DNA from: an uncultured Oscillibacter sp.
Lineage (GTDB): Bacteria > Bacillota > Clostridia > Oscillospirales > Oscillospiraceae
Direction of reading: 5' to 3'
Length of the DNA: 64,000 nt
Assembly: GCA_910577405.1 (NCBI GenBank)
Contig: CAJTMG010000012.1
Location: 1 to 64,000 of the forward strand
This document shows, one piece after another, positions 1 to 7,764 of the stretch. Below the pieces are notes generated by a model. The model had not been told where the DNA came from. It ran no database searches and saw nothing but the letters and a program-made list of their open reading frames with translations. Both the position numbers and the translations under genes were made by a program. Each line of letters opens with the position of its first letter. Position 1 is the first letter of the stretch.

Positions 1-265
1 GTCTGTTTCCGTAGTGTGGAACGGAAACAATACGGTCATAACGGTATCGGACAACGGCATCGGCGTGTCCGCTGAGAAGCTGGAGAAATTAAGAGCAACG
101 GCGCATCATTTGGAAAGCACCGATGAAAGATTAAACCTGAGACACGGCTTAGGCGTTCTGTTGGTTCGGCAGATTGTTGAGGCGCATCATGGCACAGTGG
201 AAATTGAAAGCGCACCGCAAAATGGGTATCAGACAGTTTTGGTCTTTCCCGGCGGCGAACCATAA
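1..265 (+). CDS. Sensor histidine kinase, C-terminal fragment (gene starts before the window)
   Basis: The reading frame is open from base 2, so the gene begins upstream and only the end of its ATPase domain is here. The G1 box DNGIG and the G2-like HGLGVLLV, followed by the usual closing beta-strands (HHGTVEIES, then a hydrophobic strand ending FP), are those of GHKL histidine kinases. Such proteins phosphorylate a partner response regulator in response to an envelope or cytosolic signal; the sensor part and the partner lie outside the window. A terminator follows the stop within a few bases, so this is the last gene of its transcript. The family call is firm; the signal cannot be inferred. 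Confidence 0.85.
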   Translation, partial: SVSVVWNGNNTVITVSDNGIGVSAEKLEKLRATAHHLESTDERLNLRHGLGVLLVRQIVEAHHGTVEIESAPQNGYQTVLVFPGGEP

Positions 266-266
266 A

Positions 267-307
267 GCAACGGAGATCGCTTACATACGTTCTCCGTTGC
301 TCTTTAT
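267..307 (+). terminator. Rho-independent terminator after the histidine kinase
   Basis: A perfect 10-bp stem, GCAACGGAGA (267-276) with TCTCCGTTGC (291-300), encloses a 14-base loop and is followed by TCTTTATT. Confidence 0.8.
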
Positions 308-341
308 TAGATTTTGCTATAAACCAATTCTGCTCCTGTCC

Positions 342-1180
342 TCAAAGTCCCTGTATGCCGCATTTGATGAACGGCGTAGGGTCGTCGTTTCCTTCATGCC
401 AGCCCCTTTGACATTCTTCCAGTGTATCCTCCACAGCTCCGGCCTCCACTGCCAGTTTGACGGCCCCGGTCCTGGCCTGTTCCCGGGGAATCTGGTCATA
501 GTCCATCAGCTGCTCGAAGCTGCCGGACACCTTGGAAATCACAGAGCCGATGGCGTTGGCACAGTCGAAGTGGTCGGGAGCATAGACCTTGCCTGTACCC
601 GCCAGGGTCTTGGGGAGGATGATGGACCCGCCCACCAAAATTACGTCCACGGCCTCACTGGAAACCTTCAATCCTCTGTCATCTCCCGAATCACGTCCAT
701 GGCTTCCCGGGCAAGTTCCAGGTCAACGGATTGGACCAGGGAGGCATCCCCGATATCCGCCATGCCCAGACGCACGATGATATCCGTGGCAGTAAGCGTA
801 TCCCCGCCGAACACCAGGGTCTTGGAGGTAATCTGATAGCCTACGCTGTCGGGTCCTGCCGTCACCTGTCCATCCGCCTGCCGCCGGACGATGGACCCGC
901 CGCCCAGTCCGATGGAGATGATGTCCGGCATCCGGAAGTTGGTGCGGACGCCGCCAATCACTGCCGCCGCGCTGGACTCTCGAGGGAATCCGTTCTGAAT
1001 CATACCGAAATCCGTGGTGGTGCCGCCTACGTCGATGACCACTGCGTTCTTCATCCGGCTGAGGTAGGACGCGCCCTGGATCGAGTTGGTGGGGCCGCAG
1101 GCGATGGTGAGAATCGGGTAACGGCAGGCATGGTCCATGGTCATTAAGGCGCCGTCGTTCTGGGAGAGGTAGATATCAGC
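342..1180 (-). pseudogene. Hydantoinase/oxoprolinase (HyuA-type) remnant, 5' end lost and frameshifted
   Basis: Conceptual translation on the minus strand gives the central part of a hydantoinase A / oxoprolinase-type ATP-dependent hydrolase: SQNDGALMT, the phosphate-binding strand IDVGGTTTDFG, the glycine turn GLGGGSIV, and then VDVILVGGS. The frame stops at 668-670 and resumes in another frame immediately upstream of the VDVILVGGS part, so at least one frameshift is present, and the first part of the gene is missing because it is joined to a PucR fragment near 1180. Intact family members are 500-700 residues; under 280 remain. The protein is not functional as read. The family assignment is good, the substrate of the ancestor is unknown. 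Confidence 0.75.
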
Positions 1181-1516
1181 GAGGGAGTCCGCCAGCTGAA
1201 TTAGCCGGGGGCCACCGCCGGAAGAATCAGGCCCACATAGTAGAGGACCAGGCCCACTTCCCCTGCTTCCGCCAGCCTCGCGATGTTCTCACACTGGGCG
1301 TCCACGTCATCCGCGATACTGCAAAAGCCGGTAAGTACCCAGTTCGCTTCCCCAGAACTCGATGCTGTCGTAAAGCTGCTTCTGCACGCCGCTGGGGATG
1401 GCGTACTCCAATACGGAGATGCTGGTTACAATGCGGTCCAGACTCCGATGCCCCGCCAGGACCTTCGCGTGCCGCAGGCAGGGCAGCTTCAGCAGTTGGG
1501 AGACGGTCAGGCTCAT
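1180..1516 (-). pseudogene. PucR-domain regulator remnant fused to the hydantoinase remnant
   Basis: Starting at the ATG ending at 1516, which has the ribosome site GGAGGGG, the translation MSLTVSQLLKLP... matches the N-terminal PucR domain of purine-catabolism type regulators. An extra G near 1340 shifts the frame (GSEL then VLTGFCSIADDVDAQCENI in the next frame), a second shift occurs in a C-run near 1210, and after LIQLADSL the sequence switches to hydantoinase without a stop. The regulator's C-terminal helix-turn-helix is gone. PucR-type regulators often sit next to amidohydrolase genes, so a deletion inside a former regulator-enzyme pair is the simplest history (inference). Confidence 0.7.
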
Positions 1517-1582
1517 AGCCCCTCCAATCCGCTGTCCCCTTTGGCAGGTTTTTGAGGTCGGACAGCAATGTTTTTGCATTTT

Positions 1583-1611
1583 ATTATAACCGGAGCTGTG
1601 AAATTTGTAAA
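1583..1611 (-). promoter_or_regulatory. Intact sigma-A promoter in front of the PucR remnant
   Basis: Read on the minus strand, TTTACA (606-611 of the second kilobase, i.e. 1606-1611) and TATAAT (1583-1588) are separated by exactly 17 bases. The promoter outlived its gene. Confidence 0.6.
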
Positions 1612-1689
1612 GGAGGAAAGCAGCGTTACCCTGGCCGCATCGCCTACCCAGTGGGTGCCCGGCAAGGCGGTTGCTGAATCTCTGACCAC

Positions 1690-1980
1690 TCAGCCAAGTC
1701 GCTCCATGGCAGCCCGGCTGGAGGAGTTGTTATAATTCAGGTCTGCGGATGTATAGGGCGTTTCCGGGACAATCTCATAGAGGTCGGCGTCCAGACCATC
1801 GGCAATATACTCTGCCAGGGGCTTGGTGGTATTGGCAGCGGAGAAGTAGGTGTCCAGCACCTTGGTTTCGTTGCTTGCATCAGGAGTGGACGAAGAATCA
1901 GAGGCGGGAGTGAAGTCCAGGCCATTGGTCCACATGAAACGGACAGCGGTTGTCACAATGACCACATCCAACACAGTCAC
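1690..1980 (-). pseudogene. Flavodoxin-like fragment
   Basis: The stretch TYFSAANTTKPLAEYIADGL followed by DADLYEIVPETPYTSADLNY is the first half of a flavodoxin-type FMN protein (phosphate-binding loop normally SATGTTK, here SAANTTK). The frame then ends soon after the first third of the fold, with none of the later FMN loops. The start overlaps the stop of the upstream gene by four bases (ATGA), the arrangement of a former operon. Intact relatives are about 170-220 residues; 96 are left. The role of the ancestor was probably electron transfer. Confidence 0.6.
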
Positions 1981-2240
1981 TGGCCTTTTTCTTCAGTTTT
2001 CACCAGATCGTAATACTTGTTGATCAGTCCCACATTCAATTCTGCTGGACAGGGCTGACAGTGATTGCAGTAAACACCACAGGTCTCATCGAGACATTCC
2101 GCCGCTTGAACGCAGATTTTTCCGTCCTGGATTTGTATGGTGTTGGAGCGGCTCAAATCGAATGTATACAGGACATTTCCATAGGCGCTCACGGTAAACA
2201 GTACCAGCTTAGTTAGCAGAAGGTATAGAGTTTTCTTCAT
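1977..2240 (-). CDS. Small NusG domain II-like protein, possibly degenerate
   Basis: An 87-residue product with an N-terminal hydrophobic segment (residues 5-20, membrane anchor or signal) and then YTFDLS, NTIQIQDGKICV and a Cys-containing tail. This is the pattern of the NusG domain II proteins that Clostridia encode next to FMN-binding and flavodoxin genes. The usual CPDQxCVxxG signature is altered (CLDETCGVYCNHC) and the strand before NTIQI is shortened, so it may be non-functional like its neighbours. It overlaps the flavodoxin fragment by four bases. Confidence 0.45.
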   Translation of the reverse strand: MKKTLYLLLTKLVLFTVSAYGNVLYTFDLSRSNTIQIQDGKICVQAAECLDETCGVYCNHCQPCPAELNVGLINKYYDLVKTEEKGQ

Positions 2241-2297
2241 TTTAGGGCTTCCTCATCTCGATTGCGCATGGCCTCCGCTTAGGCCTTGTTTGAAAAA

Positions 2298-3003
2298 TTA
2301 AGGAAACTGTGCTAAATCAACAAAATGGAGTAAAATATCAAAAACATATAGGCTAAAGACAAAGGGAGAATTCTCAAAATGGTCCGTAATGATGCGTAGC
2401 GCTTTCAAATATATTTTTGAATCAATAGCTGTATACCTTTGCAGGGATTCCAACCATCGATAAGGAGAAGAAATCAGCGTTTTGTCCGGCGCGTTCAAGT
2501 AATTGAATAGGTCATTGACCCATAACTGAGAAATTTTGTCCTCTGGTATCTGAGTATAGAAATACCATAACCATGTATTCTGTTGCCGGAAATGGTGCTT
2601 TGCTATAAATGTCTTTACTTCCTGCACAGGCATAAGCGTAAACAAATTTTCTACAATTGACTTCGCCCCTACATTGTAGGAGGTATCTGCCTGAATATAC
2701 GACTCTGTCAAATAAAGAAACAGAGAGGCACGATTTTTGTCAGCATCAAAAACATATTAGAGACCTACTATTAGATTACGCTCATCTTTGTCAAACAGCT
2801 GGATACTCTCAATACAGACCTGAAGAAGACATTCTACATCCTGTGGTGTATAGTCCTTGACCAGATTTAACACATCTTTTATTCATTCCCAACGAGTATC
2901 CATTTTTGTAATCCCTACAACTTAAATAGGCATCACAAAAATTCTGAAATGCTCCGCCGTCCAGTTGGTCAATTCTACTTTTTATATCTGTTAATTTTGA
3001 CAT
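2298..3003 (-). pseudogene. Broken large defence-type protein (fragments of a nuclease/NTPase gene)
   Basis: A convincing start with ribosome site GGAGG lies at 3003 (MSKLTDIKSRIDQLDGGAFQ...). This opening resembles, from memory, the first residues of long restriction-endonuclease-like/STAND NTPase proteins found in Firmicute defence loci. The frame fails after about 40 residues. Further fragments follow in the same direction: CIESIQLFDKDERNLIVGL, an in-frame stop, then 145 residues from DADKNRASL to a stop at 2298 that look like a helical C-terminal region. All are AT-rich compared with the flanks, which suggests acquired DNA. The intermediate kilobases expected of such a gene are absent, so this is a deleted remnant. 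The family is a tentative recollection. Confidence 0.4.
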
Positions 3004-3399
3004 AGTTGACCTCCACAAATAAAGATGGCCGTATCGTAGAAAGCTTCCTATAAATGTTAGATTCATTTTAACAGATATTTGAATAACATTCAATAGAGCG
3101 CTACCTGTTTACAGAAATATTCAAGTCGAACACACTCCAATTACTTAACGCAACTAAGTTTTCTCAATGCATAGGCCGAATCGAAATACTGTATCACTGC
3201 ATCTTTTTTGTCAACGAGAGACAATTTGCATTGACAAAAATCTCGTACTTCGGTATGGGATTTTTGCGCGTAAAGAGCACATTTTTGCTTACAAATAAGA
3301 ATAATTGGGGTGATTGGAAGAATTTTTCGGCGTAAAGTAACGCAGCAGAGATGCAAAGACGGCGGTTTTGGCAGCCTGTACGACTTACTCTAAAAGTGA
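3004..3399. other. Gene-free, AT-rich decayed stretch
   Basis: Short open frames on the minus strand (for example one ending AVIQYFDSAYALRKLSCVK at 3141) are the only coding signal; none has a ribosome site or a recognisable fold. It is probably more remnant DNA between the defence fragment and the IS relic. Confidence 0.4.
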
Positions 3400-3560
3400 G
3401 GATATCAAAGGATGTCGGACCGCTCATTGTGCTCTATGAATACCAGCCCAGTCGGGAGATCAAATACGCGGCGAAGTTCCAGGACGTCTTTTCCGGCTAT
3501 CTCCACATAACTTCTATGAGCCGCAGCGCTGATTCGATTCAGCACCGCGGCTCTCTTTTG
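3400..3560 (+). pseudogene. IS66-family transposase relic
   Basis: The plus-strand translation GPLIVLYEYQPSREIKYAAK followed by FQDVFSGYLH matches the catalytic core of IS66 transposases (consensus P-I-V-L-Y-x-Y-x-P-S-R ... F-L-x-x-F-x-G-Y-L-H-T-D). The next expected residues (DGYAGYN, then the RCGCWAHLRRKF block) are scrambled and both ends of the gene are missing. No terminal repeats are visible. An insertion of this family followed by decay fits the broken genes around it. From 3561 to 3636 nothing further is recognisable. Confidence 0.6.
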
Positions 3561-3636
3561 TACTGGCGATTTGACGCTTACTTTATGGCTTCACTTTTGT
3601 GATTCATACGGGTTTCGTTTTTCTGAAGCTTGTACC

Positions 3637-4575
3637 TTAACCCAGACGGAGCATAAACAGGGAGGCCCCGGCAGACTTAGTCGGCAGTACGACCGGTGTG
3701 GCGCTGATCACCCGCAGGGAGACCCTGTCGCCCTTGCTCAGCGGAACCAGGATTGTGCTGGAGAAGTGGGTTGCAGCCAACTGCGGAGTTCTGACAGAGG
3801 CTTTATTGACCTTATTGTTGATTATGATCTGAGCAGTGCCCGCTACCGCTGTGGAGGGGTTGAGGTTGTAGGAAATTTGGAAATATCCGCCTTTTTCCAC
3901 AATAAACTCGCTGTTGGCTTTATCGAAATTAAAATCTGTGGACCTATGCCCGACATTCGGCAAGGGCACCGTGACACCTAATAGACCGTCGCCCAATGGA
4001 TCGGGGAGGATGGTGCCTCCGGTGGTATTTGAAGCAAAGGCGGAAACGGCTGTGACGTTAGGGCCAGTGGGACCGGTGGGGCCGGTAGGACCCTTGGGGC
4101 CAACTGCGCCTGGGGTATATCTTCCGGCAGGCCCAGTGGGACCGGTGGGCCCGGCAGCGCCCGTTGCACCGGCAGGGCCAGCGGGACCGGTAGCTCCTGT
4201 GGCTCCAGTGGCCCCTGTCGCGCCAGTGGAGCCGGTGGGACCAGTGGGGCCGGCAGGACCGGTGGGACCAGCGGGACCTTGTTCGGGAGTGGTATCCAGT
4301 GCGCGCTGCATCTTGGATTTGAGGAGGAGCTGGTTCTGTGTGGTGATTTCCAGCAGATCCTTGACACTCCTGTTGGCGTCCAGCACGTCTTTTACGGTAG
4401 CGGCGGGTCCGCTGAGGCCGGGCAAAGTGCCAAGGATATATTGCAGCTTCTCGCCCTCGGCGTTCAGGATATGGCTCATTCCCAACTCCTCCATAGCAAT
4501 GGAGGAAAGAATCTGATTGACTGCCTCTTCCCGCTTGATGGGCGGGTCAATATTGGGAAAGCTGGGCAGAGACAT
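3637..4575 (-). CDS. Collagen-like exosporium/surface protein, copy 3
   Basis: A 312-residue protein with three parts: a conserved head (1-95; MSLPSFPNIDPPIKREEAV, then two helices ending in LLLKSKMQRAL), a Gly-X-Thr/Gly-X-Ala triplet block (about 98-180) and a globular C-terminal domain of roughly 130 residues ending in LFMLRLG. The layout matches BclA-like collagen glycoproteins of spore exosporia, where the C-terminal head trimerises like TNF/C1q. There is no signal peptide, as usual for proteins loaded onto spores from the mother cell. The start has a good site (AAAGGAG) seven bases upstream. It is nearly identical in its head region to the first copy of the cluster, so it arose by tandem duplication. 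Confidence 0.85.
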   Translation of the reverse strand: MSLPSFPNIDPPIKREEAVNQILSSIAMEELGMSHILNAEGEKLQYILGTLPGLSGPAATVKDVLDANRSVKDLLEITTQNQLLLKSKMQRALDTTPEQGPAGPTGPAGPTGPTGSTGATGATGATGATGPAGPAGATGAAGPTGPTGPAGRYTPGAVGPKGPTGPTGPTGPNVTAVSAFASNTTGGTILPDPLGDGLLGVTVPLPNVGHRSTDFNFDKANSEFIVEKGGYFQISYNLNPSTAVAGTAQIIINNKVNKASVRTPQLAATHFSSTILVPLSKGDRVSLRVISATPVVLPTKSAGASLFMLRLG

Positions 4576-4626
4576 AAAATAATCTCCTTTCTAAATGGGT
4601 GTGCACACCAGGAATGTGCCCCTTCA

Positions 4627-5613
4627 TTACTTCTCTTCCAGCAGGATGATACTCAGAGAAGCGCCCATTCCGCCTGCCAGGGTGACAGTTTGAGCCTTTG
4701 GAGAAAGTCCGGGGAGGGGTTCCGCGTACATTTTGAGCTGGAGCGTCTCACCGGCGTTCATAAGATGCGTGTACTGATTCTCAAAGCTGGCAGTCGGAAC
4801 CGCAGGGATAACCGAAGAAGTGGTTCGCGCCATGTTGTTTATTATCAGCTTGGTCCCTACCTGCGCGGGCTGAGTGAGATTCACGCGGTAAGAGATCAAA
4901 TAGACACCTTTTTTGTTCACTTGAAATACGGTGTTCTCCGGGTTGGCAGTAATATCTGCGGACAGGACCTGGGCATCAGGCAGAGGGATCGCAACACCGG
5001 AATAGGTCGGCACGTTGACGGCAGGCCCTTGGGTGTTGGCGAAGAAGGCCGCGGCAGCTGTGGGGTTGGGGCCGGTAGGTCCTGTGGGTCCAGTAGGTCC
5101 AGTGGCTCCAGTGGGACCGGCAGCGCCAAAGCGAGCTTCGCCTTCTACAGTGACACCCTGCGGACCTGCGGCCCCGGTGGGACCAGCCGCGCCCGCAGCT
5201 CCAGCAGGTCCAGTGGGGCCATCCGCTCCGGCAGCCCCGGCGGCTCCGGCAGGGCCATCCGCTCCGGTGGCTCCGGCAGGTCCGGTGGAACCAGCAGGGC
5301 CAGCAGGTCCGGCGGGGCCAGGAACGGCAGGGGCCTTCAAGACCGCGCTCAGCTTGGCAGACAGCATCATCTGCTGCTCCACGATGCCGGACAACGTGTC
5401 CTTCACGCTCTGGTTGATCTGGAGTACTTCATCCAGGGAGGCCGCCTCATCCAGACCGGGCAGAGTCCCCAGAACGTATTGCAGCTTTTCGCCCTCGGCG
5501 TTGAGAATGTGGCTTAAGCTCAACTCCTCGGCGGCAATGGAAGCGATAATTTCGTTAAGACTCCCCTCACGGCTCAGAGGAGGATCGTTTTTGGGAAATG
5601 TGGGCATTGACAT
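4627..5613 (-). CDS. Collagen-like exosporium/surface protein, copy 2
   Basis: A 328-residue paralogue with the same plan: head MSMPTFPKNDPPLSREGSL with the shared signature HILNAEGEKLQYVLGTLPGL, a triplet block (about 115-185) that uses more Gly-X-Ala and Gly-Ala-Asp than its neighbours and is interrupted by a short non-triplet stretch (VTVEGEARF), and a distinct C-terminal beta-rich head ending in SIILLEEK. It is the most divergent of the three. Its ribosome site TTAAGGAGGAACGC overlaps the stop codon of the preceding copy, so the pair is translationally close and surely co-transcribed. Confidence 0.85.
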   Translation of the reverse strand: MSMPTFPKNDPPLSREGSLNEIIASIAAEELSLSHILNAEGEKLQYVLGTLPGLDEAASLDEVLQINQSVKDTLSGIVEQQMMLSAKLSAVLKAPAVPGPAGPAGPAGSTGPAGATGADGPAGAAGAAGADGPTGPAGAAGAAGPTGAAGPQGVTVEGEARFGAAGPTGATGPTGPTGPTGPNPTAAAAFFANTQGPAVNVPTYSGVAIPLPDAQVLSADITANPENTVFQVNKKGVYLISYRVNLTQPAQVGTKLIINNMARTTSSVIPAVPTASFENQYTHLMNAGETLQLKMYAEPLPGLSPKAQTVTLAGGMGASLSIILLEEK

Positions 5614-5626
5614 AAAGCGTTCCTCC

Positions 5627-6556
5627 TTAACTCAACCGGACGATTCGCAGGGACGCCCCCACCGGAGCGGGCAGCAGCACAGTGCCAAGCGGATTATTGA
5701 AGATCTGCAGGGAAATTTCGTCGTTAGCCTCCAACCGCAACAGGACCTCGTTGGAAAGCTGGCTCAGGGATAATGTTGCTATCCCGCCCACAGCAGACAC
5801 TTCCCTGGGTTTGCCGTTGACCAGCAGCCGGGCGCCAGTGGTCAGGGCCTTGTCGGTATTGATGTCATACGCGACCTGATAAACCCCTGGGGCCTTCACA
5901 GTGAACTTGGTGTTGTCAGGACGGATGGTGATATTCTTGCCCTGCACCTGATCAGCCGGCAGAGGCACCAGGCCATTCGAAGGGATTACGGCTGCGCCGG
6001 TGTTGGCGGCATAGGCAAAGTCGATGATAATGGGGCCGGTGGGACCAGTAGGACCGGTGGGACCCGTAGGACCGTCCGCGCCGACCAGATCTGGTCCAGC
6101 AGGGCCTTCCGGTCCGGTGGCGCCAGTGGGCCCGGTAGGACCTGTGGGGCCGGCAGGACCGGTGGCGCCAGTAGCTCCGGTGGCTCCTGTGGGACCGGCA
6201 GCGCCAGTGGCTCCAGTGACTCCGGCAGCTCCGGTGAGGCCGGCGGGACCGGTGGGACCCCACAGGGGAGATGCCTCCAGCGCCCCTTGCATTTTGGACT
6301 TCAGGAGGAGCTGGTTTTGCACAGCGGTCTTCAGCAGGTTCCGGACGCTCTTGTTAGCGGACAGCACATCTTCCACGGTAGCGGCAGGGCCGCTGAGGCC
6401 GGGCAGGGTGCCGAGAATATATTGCAGTTTCTCGCCCTCAGCGTTGAGGATGTGACTCAGGCTGAGTTCCTCCATGGCGATGGAGGAGAGAATCTGATTG
6501 ACTGCGTTTTCCCGTTGGATAGGCGGGTCAATGTTGGGAAAGCTGGGCAGAGACAT
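5627..6556 (-). CDS. Collagen-like exosporium/surface protein, copy 1 (first gene of the cluster)
   Basis: A 309-residue protein starting at the ATG ending at 6556, chosen because AAAGGAGATT lies just upstream and the head (MSLPSFPNIDPPIQRENAVN) aligns with copy 3; the open frame extends further but without a ribosome site. Domains: helical head 1-95, Gly-X-Thr block about 98-175 containing one break (GPEGPAGPDLVGADGPTGP), then a beta-rich C-terminal head ending LRIVRLS. Thr in the third triplet position is the usual glycosylation site in bacterial collagens. The 110 bases upstream hold the leader; no clear sigma-A promoter was found, which would suit sporulation sigma-K control (inference). 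Confidence 0.85.
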   Translation of the reverse strand: MSLPSFPNIDPPIQRENAVNQILSSIAMEELSLSHILNAEGEKLQYILGTLPGLSGPAATVEDVLSANKSVRNLLKTAVQNQLLLKSKMQGALEASPLWGPTGPAGLTGAAGVTGATGAAGPTGATGATGATGPAGPTGPTGPTGATGPEGPAGPDLVGADGPTGPTGPTGPTGPIIIDFAYAANTGAAVIPSNGLVPLPADQVQGKNITIRPDNTKFTVKAPGVYQVAYDINTDKALTTGARLLVNGKPREVSAVGGIATLSLSQLSNEVLLRLEANDEISLQIFNNPLGTVLLPAPVGASLRIVRLS

Positions 6557-6763
6557 AAAACAATCTCCTTTCTGAATGAGGGCGTGCATCGGCGCAGCAG
6601 CCGGAAAGACTCCTGACCAGTGCGGCCCTCGAAACAGTTTATGTATCTGCTGTCTGACGGGTTCTCCCCGCGTCAAGATAGACGGCGCCGCTCATCAAAT
6701 CCAGCAGCCGCGTTTTCTTGCATCCACCCACTTGACTTCATACCATTAGGCTTGCCGTAAGAT

Positions 6764-7675
6764 TTACAGGAGAACAGCGCACCACACGGGAACGGCCAGC
6801 AGGGACAGTACCGTGGTCAGTGCTGTGCAGGCCGAGGCAAAGGGCGCGTCGCCTCCATATTTTAGTGCCAGAATGGATGTGGTAGATCCCGCAGGCATAG
6901 CCGTCAGGATTACGGTGACATTCCGGACCAGGGGATCTGTGCCAAGGACTCCGCATATCAGAAATACCGCCAGAGGCAGGAGCAGAAGGCGGATTGCCGT
7001 GAAATACCACGTGTCCGGATGCAGGACCAGCCGCAGGTCCATATCTGCCGCGATGCCTCCGATCAGAAGCATGGCCAGCGCTGTATTACATACCCCGATG
7101 GTATGCAGGCAATCCACTGCCAGCGAAGGAAGGGAGACCGGCAGTACCATGAGCAGGCTTCCGATGCCTACCGCCGCGATGCAGGGGTGGGTTACAATCC
7201 GTTTCAGGGAGAAGGTCCCCGCTTTTCTTGTGAAAAAGGACAGTCCCAGTGTCCACATGACCACCCGGAGAGGGATCAGGAAAATTGCCGCCAGGTACGT
7301 TCCCTCCGCTCCAAACAGGCCCTCGGCGATGGGCGTGCCCAGGATGCCGGAGTTGGAGCAGACGGTGCCGTACTGCATAACCGTTCGATGTTCTTCCCGG
7401 CACCGGCGGTAGGCGATGTATCCGAGCAGGCAGCTGAACAGTTGGGTCCCGATGGACAGCAGGAATACTGCCAGGGCCTGCCGGATCTGCTTCACGGTCA
7501 GTTCTGTCAGGAAGGATGACACGATGCTGCAGGGCAGAACCAGATCAATGATCAAGTCTGTCAGCTGCTGCTTTCCGGCCTCCGTGAGAATGCCCTTCCG
7601 CCGCAGGAGGAAGCCTGCACTCATAAGGATAAACAGCTTTCCTACCAGATGAATCTGAGAACCCAGATCAGCCAT
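6764..7675 (-). CDS. AEC (auxin efflux carrier) family permease
   Basis: A 303-residue integral membrane protein starting MADLGSQIHLVGKLF, with about ten hydrophobic segments in two five-helix halves, and the half-turn motifs typical of AEC carriers (NSGILGTPIAEGLFG in the middle, TAMPAGSTTSILALKYGG near the end). The AEC family exports or imports organic acids such as malate or lactate, and small aromatic acids. The start at 7675 has AAGGAG ten bases upstream; an upstream in-frame ATG has none. It is the last gene of the AtuA/HMG-CoA reductase operon and is separated from the TctA gene by a hairpin, so it may be expressed at a different level. Confidence 0.85.
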   Translation of the reverse strand: MADLGSQIHLVGKLFILMSAGFLLRRKGILTEAGKQQLTDLIIDLVLPCSIVSSFLTELTVKQIRQALAVFLLSIGTQLFSCLLGYIAYRRCREEHRTVMQYGTVCSNSGILGTPIAEGLFGAEGTYLAAIFLIPLRVVMWTLGLSFFTRKAGTFSLKRIVTHPCIAAVGIGSLLMVLPVSLPSLAVDCLHTIGVCNTALAMLLIGGIAADMDLRLVLHPDTWYFTAIRLLLLPLAVFLICGVLGTDPLVRNVTVILTAMPAGSTTSILALKYGGDAPFASACTALTTVLSLLAVPVWCAVLL

Positions 7676-7707
7676 GAATAATCGCGCTCCTTTATACGGT
7701 AAACCCG

Positions 7708-7741
7708 TTTCGCCCCTGCATATTTTCATGCAGAGGCGAAA
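7708..7741 (-). promoter_or_regulatory. Hairpin between the two transporter genes
   Basis: TTTCGCC-C-CTGCAT (7708-7721) pairs with ATGCAG-A-GGCGAAA (7728-7741) around a six-base loop, one mismatch in 14. There is no U-run after it, so it is more likely an mRNA stability or processing element inside the operon than a terminator. Confidence 0.5.
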
Positions 7742-7764
7742 GGGATCTTATTTTGATGGAAGTC

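Noticed and set aside
3141..3427. Minus-strand short frames in the decayed region
   Set aside because: No start signals or homologues; compatible with degraded DNA.
3914..6455. Plus-strand open frames rich in Gly-Pro-Val/Ala opposite the collagen-like genes
   Set aside because: They are the antisense reading of Gly-X-Thr repeats, without ribosome sites, and alternate between frames.
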